Origin: Bacillota bacterium
Lineage (GTDB): Bacteria; Bacillota; Sulfobacillia; JAJYWN01
Reading direction: 5' to 3'
Length of the DNA: 64,000 nucleotides
NCBI GenBank assembly: GCA_021791495.1
Contig: JAJYWN010000061.1
Span: forward strand, 1-64,000
Under the pieces are notes generated by a model. It made no database searches, was not told where the DNA came from, and saw only the letters and a program-made list of their open reading frames with translations. The position numbers and the translations under genes are program-made. This document shows positions 54,650 through 63,341 of the stretch, in pieces; within the stretch, counting starts at the first letter, position 1, and every line of letters starts with the position of its first letter.

Positions 54650-55723
54650 ATGGAGAAGAACCCGGCGGCAGGCGCCCCGATAGCAGTCGACCGGCCCTTG
54701 CTGGACATCGCCGACTTGTCCGTCGAGTACCGCACCTTCGACGGCGTCGTCTCGGCGGTCAACGGGCTGAACCTGAGCATTGGGGCAGGCGAGAACCTGG
54801 GATTGGTGGGGGAGACGGGCGCCGGCAAGACCACCACGGCCCTCACCGTCCTGAAGCTCTTGCCGCCGCGCGTCGGGTTCGTTACCGGCGGTCGGGTGGT
54901 GTTCGAGGGGCGGGACCTCCTCCGGGCACCCGAGCATGACATGCAGACCGTCCGCGGCAACCGGATCTCGATGATTTTCCAGAACCCCATGACCTCCCTG
55001 AACCCGGTCTTCACCGTGGAACAGCAGATCCAAGGCGTCCTCATGCAGCACCAACACCTTTCGAAGGAGGAAGCGAAAGAACGGGTGGGGGCCATGCTCG
55101 AACTGGTCGGCATTTCGCGGCGGCGTGCCCTCGAATACCCGCACCAGTTCAGCGGCGGCATGCGGCAACGCGTCAGCATTGCCATCGCCCTCTCCTGCAA
55201 CCCCAAGCTCCTCATCGCCGACGAGCCCACCACGGCCCTGGACGTCACCATCCAGGCCCAGGTCCTGAAGCTCATGAACGACCTGAAGTCCCAGTTCAAC
55301 ACCAGCACCATCATGATCACCCACGACCTCGGCATCGTGGCCGAGAACTGCGATACCGTGGCGGTGATGTACGCCGGCACGGTGGTGGAGCGGGCGCCGG
55401 TGAAAGACCTGTTTGAAGACCCGCGGCACCCTTACACCGTCGGCCTCTTCGGGTCTCTCCCCGACCCCGACAGCACGAAAGAGCGGCTGGACCCCATCCC
55501 CGGGTCGCCGCCGGACCCCATGGCCTTGCCGGCCGGATGCCACTTCGCTCCAAGGTGCCGAAAGAAGCGGCCGGAGTGCGACGAGGCCAGGCCCGTACTG
55601 CGCCAGACGGCGGCGGGACATTATGTCATGTGTCACCTGGCAAGGGAAGATGCCGGAGCTGGAACGGGAACTGGAGTGGGCGCGGACGCGGGGGTCAGCT
55701 CGGCTGGAGGTGATGCGCGATGA
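54650..55723 (+). CDS. Dipeptide ABC transporter ATP-binding protein, DppD-like
   Basis: 357-aa ATPase. Walker A GETGAGKTTT (an uncommon Thr-rich variant), signature FSGGMRQRVSIAIAL, Walker B LIADEPTTALDVT, and the oligopeptide-transporter C-terminal domain with ACHFAP-like GCHFAPRCRKKRPEC, whose Cys may hold a cluster or metal. C-terminal tail is Gly/Ala rich. Overlaps the next gene by 4 bases. Confidence 0.94.
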   Translation: MEKNPAAGAPIAVDRPLLDIADLSVEYRTFDGVVSAVNGLNLSIGAGENLGLVGETGAGKTTTALTVLKLLPPRVGFVTGGRVVFEGRDLLRAPEHDMQTVRGNRISMIFQNPMTSLNPVFTVEQQIQGVLMQHQHLSKEEAKERVGAMLELVGISRRRALEYPHQFSGGMRQRVSIAIALSCNPKLLIADEPTTALDVTIQAQVLKLMNDLKSQFNTSTIMITHDLGIVAENCDTVAVMYAGTVVERAPVKDLFEDPRHPYTVGLFGSLPDPDSTKERLDPIPGSPPDPMALPAGCHFAPRCRKKRPECDEARPVLRQTAAGHYVMCHLAREDAGAGTGTGVGADAGVSSAGGDAR

Positions 55724-56670
55724 CCGCCGCGGCGGGCCAACCCATCCTGGAAGTCGTCGACTTGAAGAAGTATTTCAACGTGGGCTCGAAGGGTGTGCTG
55801 AAGGCCGTGGATGGAATGTCCTTTTCCATCGAACCCGGCGAAACCCTGGGGCTGGTGGGGGAGAGTGGCTGCGGCAAGTCCACCACGGGCCGCGTCATCC
55901 TTAACCTCATTTCGGCCAGTGGCGGGAAGGTCATCTTCAAGGGCGAGGACGTAACCAACGCGGTGGCCGGCCGCCGGCGCCGGGAGATGCAGATCATCTT
56001 CCAGGACCCCTATTCGTCGCTGGACCCGCGGAAAGCGGTGGGGACCATCATCGCCGAACCGCTGAAGGTGCAGCACGTCGGCGCCGGACGCGAGAGGGCG
56101 GAGCGTGTCAAGCTGGCCATGGAGAAGGTCGGACTGGCCCCCGACTACTTCGGCCGCTTCCCACACGAGCTGGACGGCGGGCGCCGCCAGCGCGTGGGCA
56201 TCGCCCGGGCCCTGGTCCTGAACCCCAGCTTCATCGTGTGCGACGAACCGGTTTCGGCCCTCGATGTCAGCGTCCAGGCCCAGATTCTAAACCTTCTCCA
56301 GGACTTGGCACAGGATATGGGGCTGACCTACCTCTTCATCTCCCACAACCTGCACGTGGTCAAGCACCTGAGCCAGAAGGCGGTCGTGATGTACCTGGGG
56401 AAAATGGCCGAGATGGCCCCCACGGCTGAGCTTTTCCGCCATCCCCTCCACCCCTATACCAAAGGCCTGCTGGCTGCCGTCCCTATTCCTAAGTACCATC
56501 CGGGACGCGAGAAGATCATCCTCCATGGCGACGTCCCCAGCGCCATCAACCCCAAACCGGGTTGCCGTTTCGCTCCGCGCTGCAGCCAGGCGACGGACGT
56601 CTGCCGGAACGAGGACCCGGTCCTCCGCGACACGGGCGACGGGCACCTGGTGGCCTGCCACAATGTTTAG
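55720..56670 (+). CDS. Dipeptide ABC transporter ATP-binding protein, DppF-like
   Basis: 316-aa ATPase partner. Walker A GESGCGKSTTG, signature ELDGGRRQRVGIARAL, Walker B IVCDEPVSALDVS and the C-terminal GCRFAPRCSQATDVC Cys motif. With the DppD-like protein it energises the permease pair upstream. It may also serve the second importer at 59667-63075, which lacks ATPase genes. Last gene of the operon; the histidine kinase follows after 137 bases. Confidence 0.94.
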   Translation: MTAAAGQPILEVVDLKKYFNVGSKGVLKAVDGMSFSIEPGETLGLVGESGCGKSTTGRVILNLISASGGKVIFKGEDVTNAVAGRRRREMQIIFQDPYSSLDPRKAVGTIIAEPLKVQHVGAGRERAERVKLAMEKVGLAPDYFGRFPHELDGGRRQRVGIARALVLNPSFIVCDEPVSALDVSVQAQILNLLQDLAQDMGLTYLFISHNLHVVKHLSQKAVVMYLGKMAEMAPTAELFRHPLHPYTKGLLAAVPIPKYHPGREKIILHGDVPSAINPKPGCRFAPRCSQATDVCRNEDPVLRDTGDGHLVACHNV

Positions 56671-56807
56671 TCCCAATTCCCGGCAAACCCCACTCTCTGT
56701 CGGATAGTGTCGATTCGCGGCGAACAACCGCCCAGCTAGGCGGCAGGAAGGGCTTTCCTTCGAGGGGAATCCCGCATGCACTATTCTCTCTTGGGGAGCG
56801 TGTGCGG

Positions 56808-59240
56808 GTGTTGTCGGAGTTCACTGATCTCTCCACGGCTTGGCGGGCGTACTTCGTCGATGGGCGGGTGAGCCCCGGCCTCCGGCCCGTGATACTGGAG
56901 GCCTGGAGACGCAGCCTTGCCTATGGGAACCGGCCCGATCAGCCGAAGGTTCAAACCCCGGACCCGGCGCGGCTGGAGCGGGCCCGCGATCGTAGCCGGA
57001 AGTTCTTGGAGCATGCCGATCCCCTCATCGCCGAGATGGGACAAGCCCTGCACGACCGGTTTCATTCCATCGTGCTCCTGGATGACGAAGGCATCGCTCT
57101 GCGCCTACGGCACCACCCCGACATGAAATCGGCCACTGCCCTGGATGGCGTCGCCGAGGGCACGTCCTGGCTGGAAAAGGATAGGGGGTGTAACGCAGCC
57201 GGCACGGCTCTGGCCATCGGGAAGCCGGTGGTCTTCATCGGCCCGGAGCACTTCTTTCCGGAACAGGCGGACTGGACGTGCATTGGGGCTCCTATCCGGA
57301 GTCCCGACGGCGGAATCCGCGGCGCACTGGGCATGGGTATCCTGAACCCAGTCGTAGACGTGGACATCTGGGGCTGGACTCTGTCCATGGTGTCCAAGCT
57401 GGAGACATCCTTGGCCGGCGCCGGTGAAAATGGCGCGCGCAGCCGGGAAGGGCTCGGCGGTCGCGGGTTGGACGACCCCTTTCATTCCCTCCGGGGGATC
57501 ATGGATTTCTTGATCCAGGAGATCTACCTGACCCCCACCCACGAGAAGCTGGTGGGCCAGGCCCGAGACCGTTTGGAGCAGGCTGAACAGCGCTTGACCA
57601 ATCTGCTGCGGGATCTGGGTAACAGCCAGGAGCACCTGGCTGCCGCATTGCGGGCTTCCGAGGTTAAGACCGCCGAGTTGCAGGCCGTTTTCGACACTAT
57701 CGATTCAGCGGTGTATGTTATCGAGGACCCGCGTCGCCTTGTGACGGCTAACCGCGCCGGTCTGGACCTCCTCGGCCTGGACTCCATGGAGGAGCTCCAA
57801 GACGGCTGCGAACGAATCCTCGGCGGCTTGATCGTCATGAGAGACAGCGGCCCCCAGATCCTATGTAACGATCCGCTCCACACCGACGTACTCCGCCGGA
57901 GTTGGGCCACTAACGTTCCCGCTCGGGTCCGGAACATGAAAGGGCGCGACGTCGATGTCCTGGTAACAATCAGCTCGATCGACCAGCCTGAAGGGAGTCC
58001 GCGCCGCCGCGTTATCACGGTTCGGGACGTTACTACCCTAAGGTCCCTGGAGAGGGCCAAGGATGAGTACTTGCAGGTCCTCTCCCATGAACTGCGCAAC
58101 CCTCTGGCGGCTGCCTTTGGACTGATTCAACTGATTTCGAAGCGGCTGGCGGCCAGGGCCGACCGTCCCGAGGCGGGCCACCCCGAAGCGGGCCGCGACG
58201 GCCGCCGCGAGGTCAGCCATGTCAGTCATGGTGAAGACGGCGTCGGACGGTACCTCAAGACGGCGGAGTCCGAACTGCGAAGGTTGAACGATCTCCTCAC
58301 CGATATCCTTAACGGCTACCGGGTTAGCAGCGGACGGCTGCCCCTGGACCTCATGCCCCTTGACCTGTCGGAGGTGCTGTCGGAATCGGTCGCGCCCTAC
58401 GCCGGCGCCGGTCAGGAGCGCTCCCTCACCTTCGACATCGCCGGAGGCCCAATCCACGTCCTGGGCGACCGACAGCGGCTGATCGAGGTCATGGCAAACC
58501 TGCTCAGCAACGCCACCAAATACTCGCCGCCGGGGTCTCAGATCAAGGTCAAGACCGTGCTGAGCAAGCACCAGGTGACCGTGAAGGTGGAAGACGAGGG
58601 GGTCGGCATTCCCCCCGACCAGTTGGAGAAGGTATTCGATGGGTTCTACCGGGCCACCAACCTTGCCAACCGCCAGCCGGGCGGTATCGGGCTGGGCCTT
58701 TACATCAGCCGGGACATCGCCCGCCGCCACGGAGGTGACCTCTGGGCCGAGAACCGCCCTGGCAAGGGCACCGTCATGAGCCTCAGGTTGCCGGTGGTGC
58801 CGGGCCTGGTGGAAGCGGGAATAGAGTTGGGAGCGTGCACCACCTCAAGGGGGAGTCCGGCGGCCGGCGCCGGCGCAGACACAGGCACAGGCACAGGCAC
58901 AGGTGAGGTGGCGGTGGCGGCGGTGGCGGCGACGCCGGCGCCAGGTATCAATGCCTGCGGCTCCTCCTGCGCCCAGTGTCCATCCTTGGGAGAAACGTGT
59001 TCCGGCTGCGCCGTCGCCAAGGGGAGGCCGTACTGGTCGATGGACGTCCTGACGAAGGTCTGCCCTCTGTACCGGTGTAGTTTCATGCACGCCGATTGCC
59101 CGGCTGTCGCGTCTTGCCCGGACCTGCCCTGCGGGGTCTGCCCCCAGTCGCAGACGCTCGCACCGGCACGCGCCACGGGCGCTGCCGCGGCAGGCGGGTC
59201 TGCCGAGGGCGAATCGGACGACAGTGTGTCCAGGTCCTAG
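56808..59240 (+). CDS. Orphan sensor histidine kinase, GAF-PAS-HisKA-HATPase with Cys-rich tail
   Basis: 810 aa, soluble. N-terminal GAF-type sensor related to AcoR-like regulators (about 10-205; GRVSPGLRPVILEAWRRS, AGTALAIGKPVVFIGPEH), a linker helix and a PAS domain (about 290-400). The HisKA phosphoacceptor is VLSHELRNPLAAAFG near 426, and the ATPase has NLLSNATKYSPPGS, DEGVGIPPDQ and GGIGLGLYISR. After a Thr-Gly repeat comes a Cys-rich segment (about 714-781) with roughly fifteen Cys: CGSSCAQCPSLGETCSGC, VCPLYRC and CPDLPCGVC. This resembles DUF3795-type metal-binding domains. GTG 56808 chosen (GGGGAG 9 bases ahead). No response-regulator gene is adjacent. The stop overlaps the convergent hicA-like stop. 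Confidence 0.88.
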   Translation: MLSEFTDLSTAWRAYFVDGRVSPGLRPVILEAWRRSLAYGNRPDQPKVQTPDPARLERARDRSRKFLEHADPLIAEMGQALHDRFHSIVLLDDEGIALRLRHHPDMKSATALDGVAEGTSWLEKDRGCNAAGTALAIGKPVVFIGPEHFFPEQADWTCIGAPIRSPDGGIRGALGMGILNPVVDVDIWGWTLSMVSKLETSLAGAGENGARSREGLGGRGLDDPFHSLRGIMDFLIQEIYLTPTHEKLVGQARDRLEQAEQRLTNLLRDLGNSQEHLAAALRASEVKTAELQAVFDTIDSAVYVIEDPRRLVTANRAGLDLLGLDSMEELQDGCERILGGLIVMRDSGPQILCNDPLHTDVLRRSWATNVPARVRNMKGRDVDVLVTISSIDQPEGSPRRRVITVRDVTTLRSLERAKDEYLQVLSHELRNPLAAAFGLIQLISKRLAARADRPEAGHPEAGRDGRREVSHVSHGEDGVGRYLKTAESELRRLNDLLTDILNGYRVSSGRLPLDLMPLDLSEVLSESVAPYAGAGQERSLTFDIAGGPIHVLGDRQRLIEVMANLLSNATKYSPPGSQIKVKTVLSKHQVTVKVEDEGVGIPPDQLEKVFDGFYRATNLANRQPGGIGLGLYISRDIARRHGGDLWAENRPGKGTVMSLRLPVVPGLVEAGIELGACTTSRGSPAAGAGADTGTGTGTGEVAVAAVAATPAPGINACGSSCAQCPSLGETCSGCAVAKGRPYWSMDVLTKVCPLYRCSFMHADCPAVASCPDLPCGVCPQSQTLAPARATGAAAAGGSAEGESDDSVSRS

Positions 59241-59371
59241 GGGCTCACCTTGGTCCGTAGCACCCTGCCGTCGGGTAGGGTTTTCTCGTACTGGTAGCGA
59301 TCAGTTACCCGAGAGCACACCCAGCCGTGACGGTCAAGGTAGGCCTTGAACTCCCTGAACTTAGTGGGCAC
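59237..59371 (-). CDS. HicA-like miniature protein, 44 aa
   Basis: A short frame after the HicB-like gene: KFREFKAYLDRHGWVCSRVT then YEKTLPDGRVLRTKVSP. This follows the HicA (YcfA) pattern of an N-terminal helix, HGW turn and double-stranded-RNA-binding-like strand with DGR. The catalytic His of HicA (in GSHH) is missing (TDRYQY), and the end is truncated relative to about 60 aa. GTG 59371 lies inside the antitoxin gene, overlapping by 11 bases. Its stop shares bases with the kinase stop on the other strand. Could be an attenuated or decayed toxin. Confidence 0.55.
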   Translation of the reverse strand: MPTKFREFKAYLDRHGWVCSRVTDRYQYEKTLPDGRVLRTKVSP

Positions 59372-59645
59372 GGTAGTCCAGAAGCCCCGCAATCTCCTCT
59401 TCGGAATCGGTCAGAAGAAGGCGCAGGATACGTCCAAAGTGCCCCCTACGGTTCGGGGCCCGCAGAAACAAGGGCAGGCGCTCCAGGTAGTCTCTGGCGT
59501 ATTCGGCGAGGTCCGTGACTAGTTGCCGTCGAGCCGCATCCTCGTCCGGTCCCCAAGCCACAATATCCCAATCTGGAAGGTCCACGGTCATGACCACCGT
59601 CCCGTCCCCAGATTCGGTACGAATCGGAAAACGGAGTTCCTCCAT
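59361..59645 (-). CDS. HicB-like antitoxin
   Basis: 94 aa. N-terminal partial RNase-H-like HicB fold: VVMTVDLPDWDIVAWGPDED followed by helix ARRQLVTDLAEYARDYLERL and the segment APNRRGHFGRILRLLLTDSE. There is no C-terminal helix-turn-helix or ribbon-helix-helix, so autoregulation may need other means. ATG has GGAAGGAG upstream and lies 21 bases after the DppC-like gene, so it could be cotranscribed with the importer. The gene order antitoxin then toxin is reversed relative to classical hicAB. Confidence 0.7.
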   Translation of the reverse strand: MEELRFPIRTESGDGTVVMTVDLPDWDIVAWGPDEDAARRQLVTDLAEYARDYLERLPLFLRAPNRRGHFGRILRLLLTDSEEEIAGLLDYRAH

Positions 59646-59666
59646 AGGTCTCCTTCCTCTCTTGGC

Positions 59667-60557
59667 CTACTTCATCGTCGGGTCCAGAGCGTCGCGGATA
59701 CCGTCACCCAAGAGGTTGAAACCCAGCACCAGGATGAAAATAGCCGCTCCCGGCATCAGCGCCAGCCACGGCGAACTGTCCATGTAGCCGCGGGCCATGC
59801 TGAGCATCGACCCCCAGCTGGGAGTGGGCGGCGGTGCCCCCAGCCCTAGGAAGCTCAAGCTGGCTTCGGTCAGCACGGAGCCGGCTAGGCCCAGCGAAAC
59901 CTGGACGATAAGGGGAGGGGCGGCGTTCGGGAGGATGTGGCCGAAGATAATGCGGCTGTCGGTCGAACCCACCGCCCGGGCGGCCTGCACATAGGGCCGC
60001 TCACGGATGGACAGGACCTGCCCGCGGATGAGGCGGGCGAACCCCGGAATACCGACGAAACCGATGGCCAGCATGGCATTGGTCAAGGATTTCCCGAGGG
60101 CGGCGGCTATGGCGAGGGATAGGAGGAGGGAGGGGAAGGCCAGGACCACGTCCATGACGCGCATGACGATGGTGTCGACCGCGCCGCCGAAATAGCCCGC
60201 TACCAGCCCGAACAGTGTGCCGATGGTCATCGAGATCCCGACGGAGATGACGCCCACGTAGAGTGAGATCCGCGTTCCGAAGAGCAACCGGCTCAGAATG
60301 TCACGCCCCAATTCGTCGGTGCCCAGCCAATGGCCGGCCCCCGGCGGCAGGAGCACGTTCTTCAGGTCCGGCTTGATGGGGTCCTTCGGGGCCAGGGCCG
60401 GAGCCAGGGCCGCCGCCGCCAGAAGCAGGACCACGATGAGGACGCCGGTCATGGCGCGGCGGTCACGGACCATCTGCTTAACGGCACGCGAAAGCAAGCT
60501 CGAGCCGGCGCCGCCGGCAGCCGTCTTAGTATCGGATCCGGGGGTCGAAGAATCCAT
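59667..60557 (-). CDS. Peptide/nickel-type ABC transporter permease, DppC-like (second system)
   Basis: 296-aa permease. LGTDELGRDILSRLLFGTR, EAA region QAARAVGSTDSRIIFGHILP and C-terminal LVLGFNLLGDGIRDALDP identify DppC/OppC. ATG 60557 overlaps the upstream permease stop by 32 bases without a clear ribosome site; a start about 29 codons later is possible. Last permease gene of a cluster that has no ATPase genes. Confidence 0.92.
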   Translation of the reverse strand: MDSSTPGSDTKTAAGGAGSSLLSRAVKQMVRDRRAMTGVLIVVLLLAAAALAPALAPKDPIKPDLKNVLLPPGAGHWLGTDELGRDILSRLLFGTRISLYVGVISVGISMTIGTLFGLVAGYFGGAVDTIVMRVMDVVLAFPSLLLSLAIAAALGKSLTNAMLAIGFVGIPGFARLIRGQVLSIRERPYVQAARAVGSTDSRIIFGHILPNAAPPLIVQVSLGLAGSVLTEASLSFLGLGAPPPTPSWGSMLSMARGYMDSSPWLALMPGAAIFILVLGFNLLGDGIRDALDPTMK

Positions 60558-61467
60558 AGAGCAAGTCCACCACCAGGTTAACGAAGACGAAGGCGGCCGC
60601 CATCACGAGGGTCACGCCCTGCACCACAGGGAAGTCGCGGGCGAAAATGCCGTCAACGGCCAGCTTGCCAAGGCCCGGCCAGGCGAAGATGGTCTCAGTG
60701 ATGACCACACCGCCCAAGACGCGCCCGATCTGTAGCCCGACCACCGTTACGATTGGAATCAGGCTGTTCTTCAGAACATGACGGTAGATGACGGTCCGTT
60801 GGCTCAGCCCCTTGGACCGCGCCGTCCGGACGTAGTCCTCCCGGAGGACCTCCAACACCGCCGACCGGGTCTGCCTGGCCACCACCGCCGCCAGCTGCAG
60901 CCCTAGCGTGATGGTGGGCATCACCAGGTAACGGAGGTTCTGGAGCGGTGCTTTGGTGAAGGGGACGAAGCCGGCCGCCGGTAAAATACGCAAATGCAGG
61001 GCGAAGATCAGGATCAGGGTGATGCCCAGCCAGAAGTTGGGCATGGACACGCCGAACAGCGAAACCAGAGTCACGCCGTAGTCCGCCCAGGTGTTCTTCC
61101 TAACGGCGCTCAAGATGCCCGCCGGGATGGCGATGACGACCGACAACGCCACGGCCGCCAAGCCCAGCTCGGCGGTGGGCACCATCTTCTGGACGATCAG
61201 TTCGGAGACCGGGGCGTGCGCGAAAAGCGAACGCCCCAAGTCTCCATGCAGAGTCCGGCCCAACCACGTCACATACTGGACCGACAAAGGCCTGTCCAGC
61301 CCCATCTCCTGGCGTAGAGCCGCCACCGCCTCTGGGCTGGCCTGCTCTCCGAGCATGGTGACCGCCGGGTCCCCGGGGATCATGTGGATCAGCAAGAAAA
61401 CCATGATCGTGACCCCGAGGAGCACCGGGACCAGGGCTATCAGCCTTTTTCCTATGTACAGGCTCAT
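60526..61467 (-). CDS. Peptide/nickel-type ABC transporter permease, DppB-like (second system)
   Basis: 313-aa permease, six helices. IHMIPGDPAVTMLGEQASPE, GLDRPLSVQYVTWLGRTLHGDLG, EAA region RSKGLSQRTVIYRHVLKNS and IFAWPGLGKLAVDGIFARD match DppB. ATG, 33 bases after the receptor gene. Forms the heterodimer with the next gene. Confidence 0.93.
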   Translation of the reverse strand: MSLYIGKRLIALVPVLLGVTIMVFLLIHMIPGDPAVTMLGEQASPEAVAALRQEMGLDRPLSVQYVTWLGRTLHGDLGRSLFAHAPVSELIVQKMVPTAELGLAAVALSVVIAIPAGILSAVRKNTWADYGVTLVSLFGVSMPNFWLGITLILIFALHLRILPAAGFVPFTKAPLQNLRYLVMPTITLGLQLAAVVARQTRSAVLEVLREDYVRTARSKGLSQRTVIYRHVLKNSLIPIVTVVGLQIGRVLGGVVITETIFAWPGLGKLAVDGIFARDFPVVQGVTLVMAAAFVFVNLVVDLLYGFFDPRIRY

Positions 61468-61500
61468 CGGCGCACGTTCACCCGCGTCGGTCCGGTTACC

Positions 61501-63075
61501 TCACTCGAGCCAGACACCGGCCAGGCGGATGCGGCCATCGGATATCATCTTGTACCCCTTGACGTTCTTCTTCATGGGGTGCAGGAACTGGTCGGAATGG
61601 ATGAACACTAGCACCGATTCGTCGGCAATGATTTGCGCGGCCTGCTGGTACAAGGTCTTGCGCTCGGCCTGGGTGGTCGCCGCCCGGGCTTTTTCCAAGA
61701 GGTCGTCCAGAGTCTTGTTACTGAGCTTGCGGTAGTTGATGCTGCCGTTAGTGGTGAACATGGTGTACACGTTGCCGTCCGGGTCCGCCCGGCCGCTCCA
61801 CCCGGCGCGGCACGCCTGATACTTCCCGGAGGTCAGCGCGGCGCTCAGGGCCGAGCTGTCCACCAGGTCAAGCTGCATGTCGATACCGACTTCCTTCAAC
61901 TGCCCCTGAATCACCTGGCCGACCAGAACGTTCAGCGGCGTGTTGGTCATGGTCAGCTTGAAGCTGAAGCCGTTGGGTTGGCCGCCCGCGGCCATTGCGG
62001 CTTTGGCCTTGGCCACGTCCCTGGTATAGGGGACGAAGTTCGGGTCGTGAGCCCAGAGGCTGGCCGGGAACGGGCTGTTGGCCACGGCGCCCACATTGTA
62101 GTAGACCGTCTGCTGGATGGCCTGGCGGTCGATGGCCCAGGCCACCGCCTGGCGGAGGGCCTTATTGTTGAAGGGAGGCTGCTTGGTATTCAGGTCCAAG
62201 TAGTCATAGGCTTGGCTGGGCGATTCGGCCACGGTGTACTCCCCGCTGGCCTTTACGCTGGCGACATCCTTCGGCGGAATGGTGTCGATGAGGCCGACCT
62301 CTCCCGTCTTCAGGCTGGTCAGGCGGACGGTCTCGTCGGGGATTATCTTGTACACCACACCGTCCAGGTAGGGCTTGGGCTTGTCCCAATACTGGTCAAA
62401 CCGCCTCAGCACGACCTGGCTCTTCGGCGTCCACTCGGTGACGATGAACGGGCCGGTCCCCACGGGTTTGCGGGCGAAGTCGTCGCCCAGCTTTTCCACG
62501 GCTGCCTTAGAAACCATCATCCCAGAGCGGTCCGTAAGGACGGTCAGGAAGGGGGCATAGGGCGTCTTCAAGGTGATCTTCAGTGTGTTGGCGTCGGTCA
62601 CCGTCACCGTGTCAATCATGTTGATCTCCGAGAGGCGGGGCAACTTTGCCTTGGGGTCCAGCATCCGGTCGAAGTTCCACTTGGCGATGGTGGCGTTGAA
62701 GTCGGTGCCGTCGTGGAATTTCACACCGGTACGGAGGTGGAAGATGTAAGTTTTCGGGTCCGGGTTATCCCACTTCTCCGCCAGGCCTGGCTGGATGCTA
62801 CCGTCGGCACCTAGTGTGACCAGGGGGTCATAGATCTGATAGTAATAGTTGCGGTCGGTCATGGACGCCGACTTGTGGGGGTCCAGGGTAATGGGGTCGC
62901 CGGAGATGCCGACGGTAAGCGTGCCGCCGCGTTTGGGACCGCCGGCGGTGGTGCCGCCGGTGGTGCCGGTCTGTCCGGTGGTCTTTGGCTTAGCGCATCC
63001 CGCCACCAGGGTCGTTGCCAACAAAAGAGCGATCAGGGCAAAGGCGAACACCTTATTGCGCAACACGGAACGCAA
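61501..63075 (-). CDS. Peptide/nickel-type substrate-binding lipoprotein (second system)
   Basis: 524-aa family 5 receptor. Lipobox LVAGC, lipidation Cys27, then a Thr-Gly rich linker that tethers the fold. ISGDPITLDPHKSASM, FHLRTGVKFHDGTDF and VGTGPFIVTEW are typical; DIGMQL-type end blocks are present. TTG start with AAGGGG 8 bases ahead. Heads the second importer. Ligand unknown; no peptidase or metal enzyme gene adjoins. Confidence 0.93.
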   Translation of the reverse strand: MRSVLRNKVFAFALIALLLATTLVAGCAKPKTTGQTGTTGGTTAGGPKRGGTLTVGISGDPITLDPHKSASMTDRNYYYQIYDPLVTLGADGSIQPGLAEKWDNPDPKTYIFHLRTGVKFHDGTDFNATIAKWNFDRMLDPKAKLPRLSEINMIDTVTVTDANTLKITLKTPYAPFLTVLTDRSGMMVSKAAVEKLGDDFARKPVGTGPFIVTEWTPKSQVVLRRFDQYWDKPKPYLDGVVYKIIPDETVRLTSLKTGEVGLIDTIPPKDVASVKASGEYTVAESPSQAYDYLDLNTKQPPFNNKALRQAVAWAIDRQAIQQTVYYNVGAVANSPFPASLWAHDPNFVPYTRDVAKAKAAMAAGGQPNGFSFKLTMTNTPLNVLVGQVIQGQLKEVGIDMQLDLVDSSALSAALTSGKYQACRAGWSGRADPDGNVYTMFTTNGSINYRKLSNKTLDDLLEKARAATTQAERKTLYQQAAQIIADESVLVFIHSDQFLHPMKKNVKGYKMISDGRIRLAGVWLE

Positions 63076-63341
63076 GACATCATCCCCTTCTTCTTATACC
63101 GGTTACTTCGATACCGACTACTCCAATGATCACGACCCGTCTGCTGTCCAGCTTCGGTCCAGTTTCAGCGTCCTCGCGGTGAGCTAGAGGCGGCGTGTGG
63201 TGAGGGGATGTATGAAAGTGCAATGTATATTCAATGGTGCGGTCAAGCCTTGCACGGGCAATTCGAGGACACCCTTGTTCTTCCTGCATCCATCGGTGAA
63301 GGGGACCACTCCAGTTTCACCACAGCACAGGTTAGCAGCTT

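Noticed and set aside
63200-63260. Minus-strand TTGACC with a nearby TATACA as promoter of the second receptor gene
   Set aside because: Spacing is only about 11-13 bases, too short for a sigma-A promoter.
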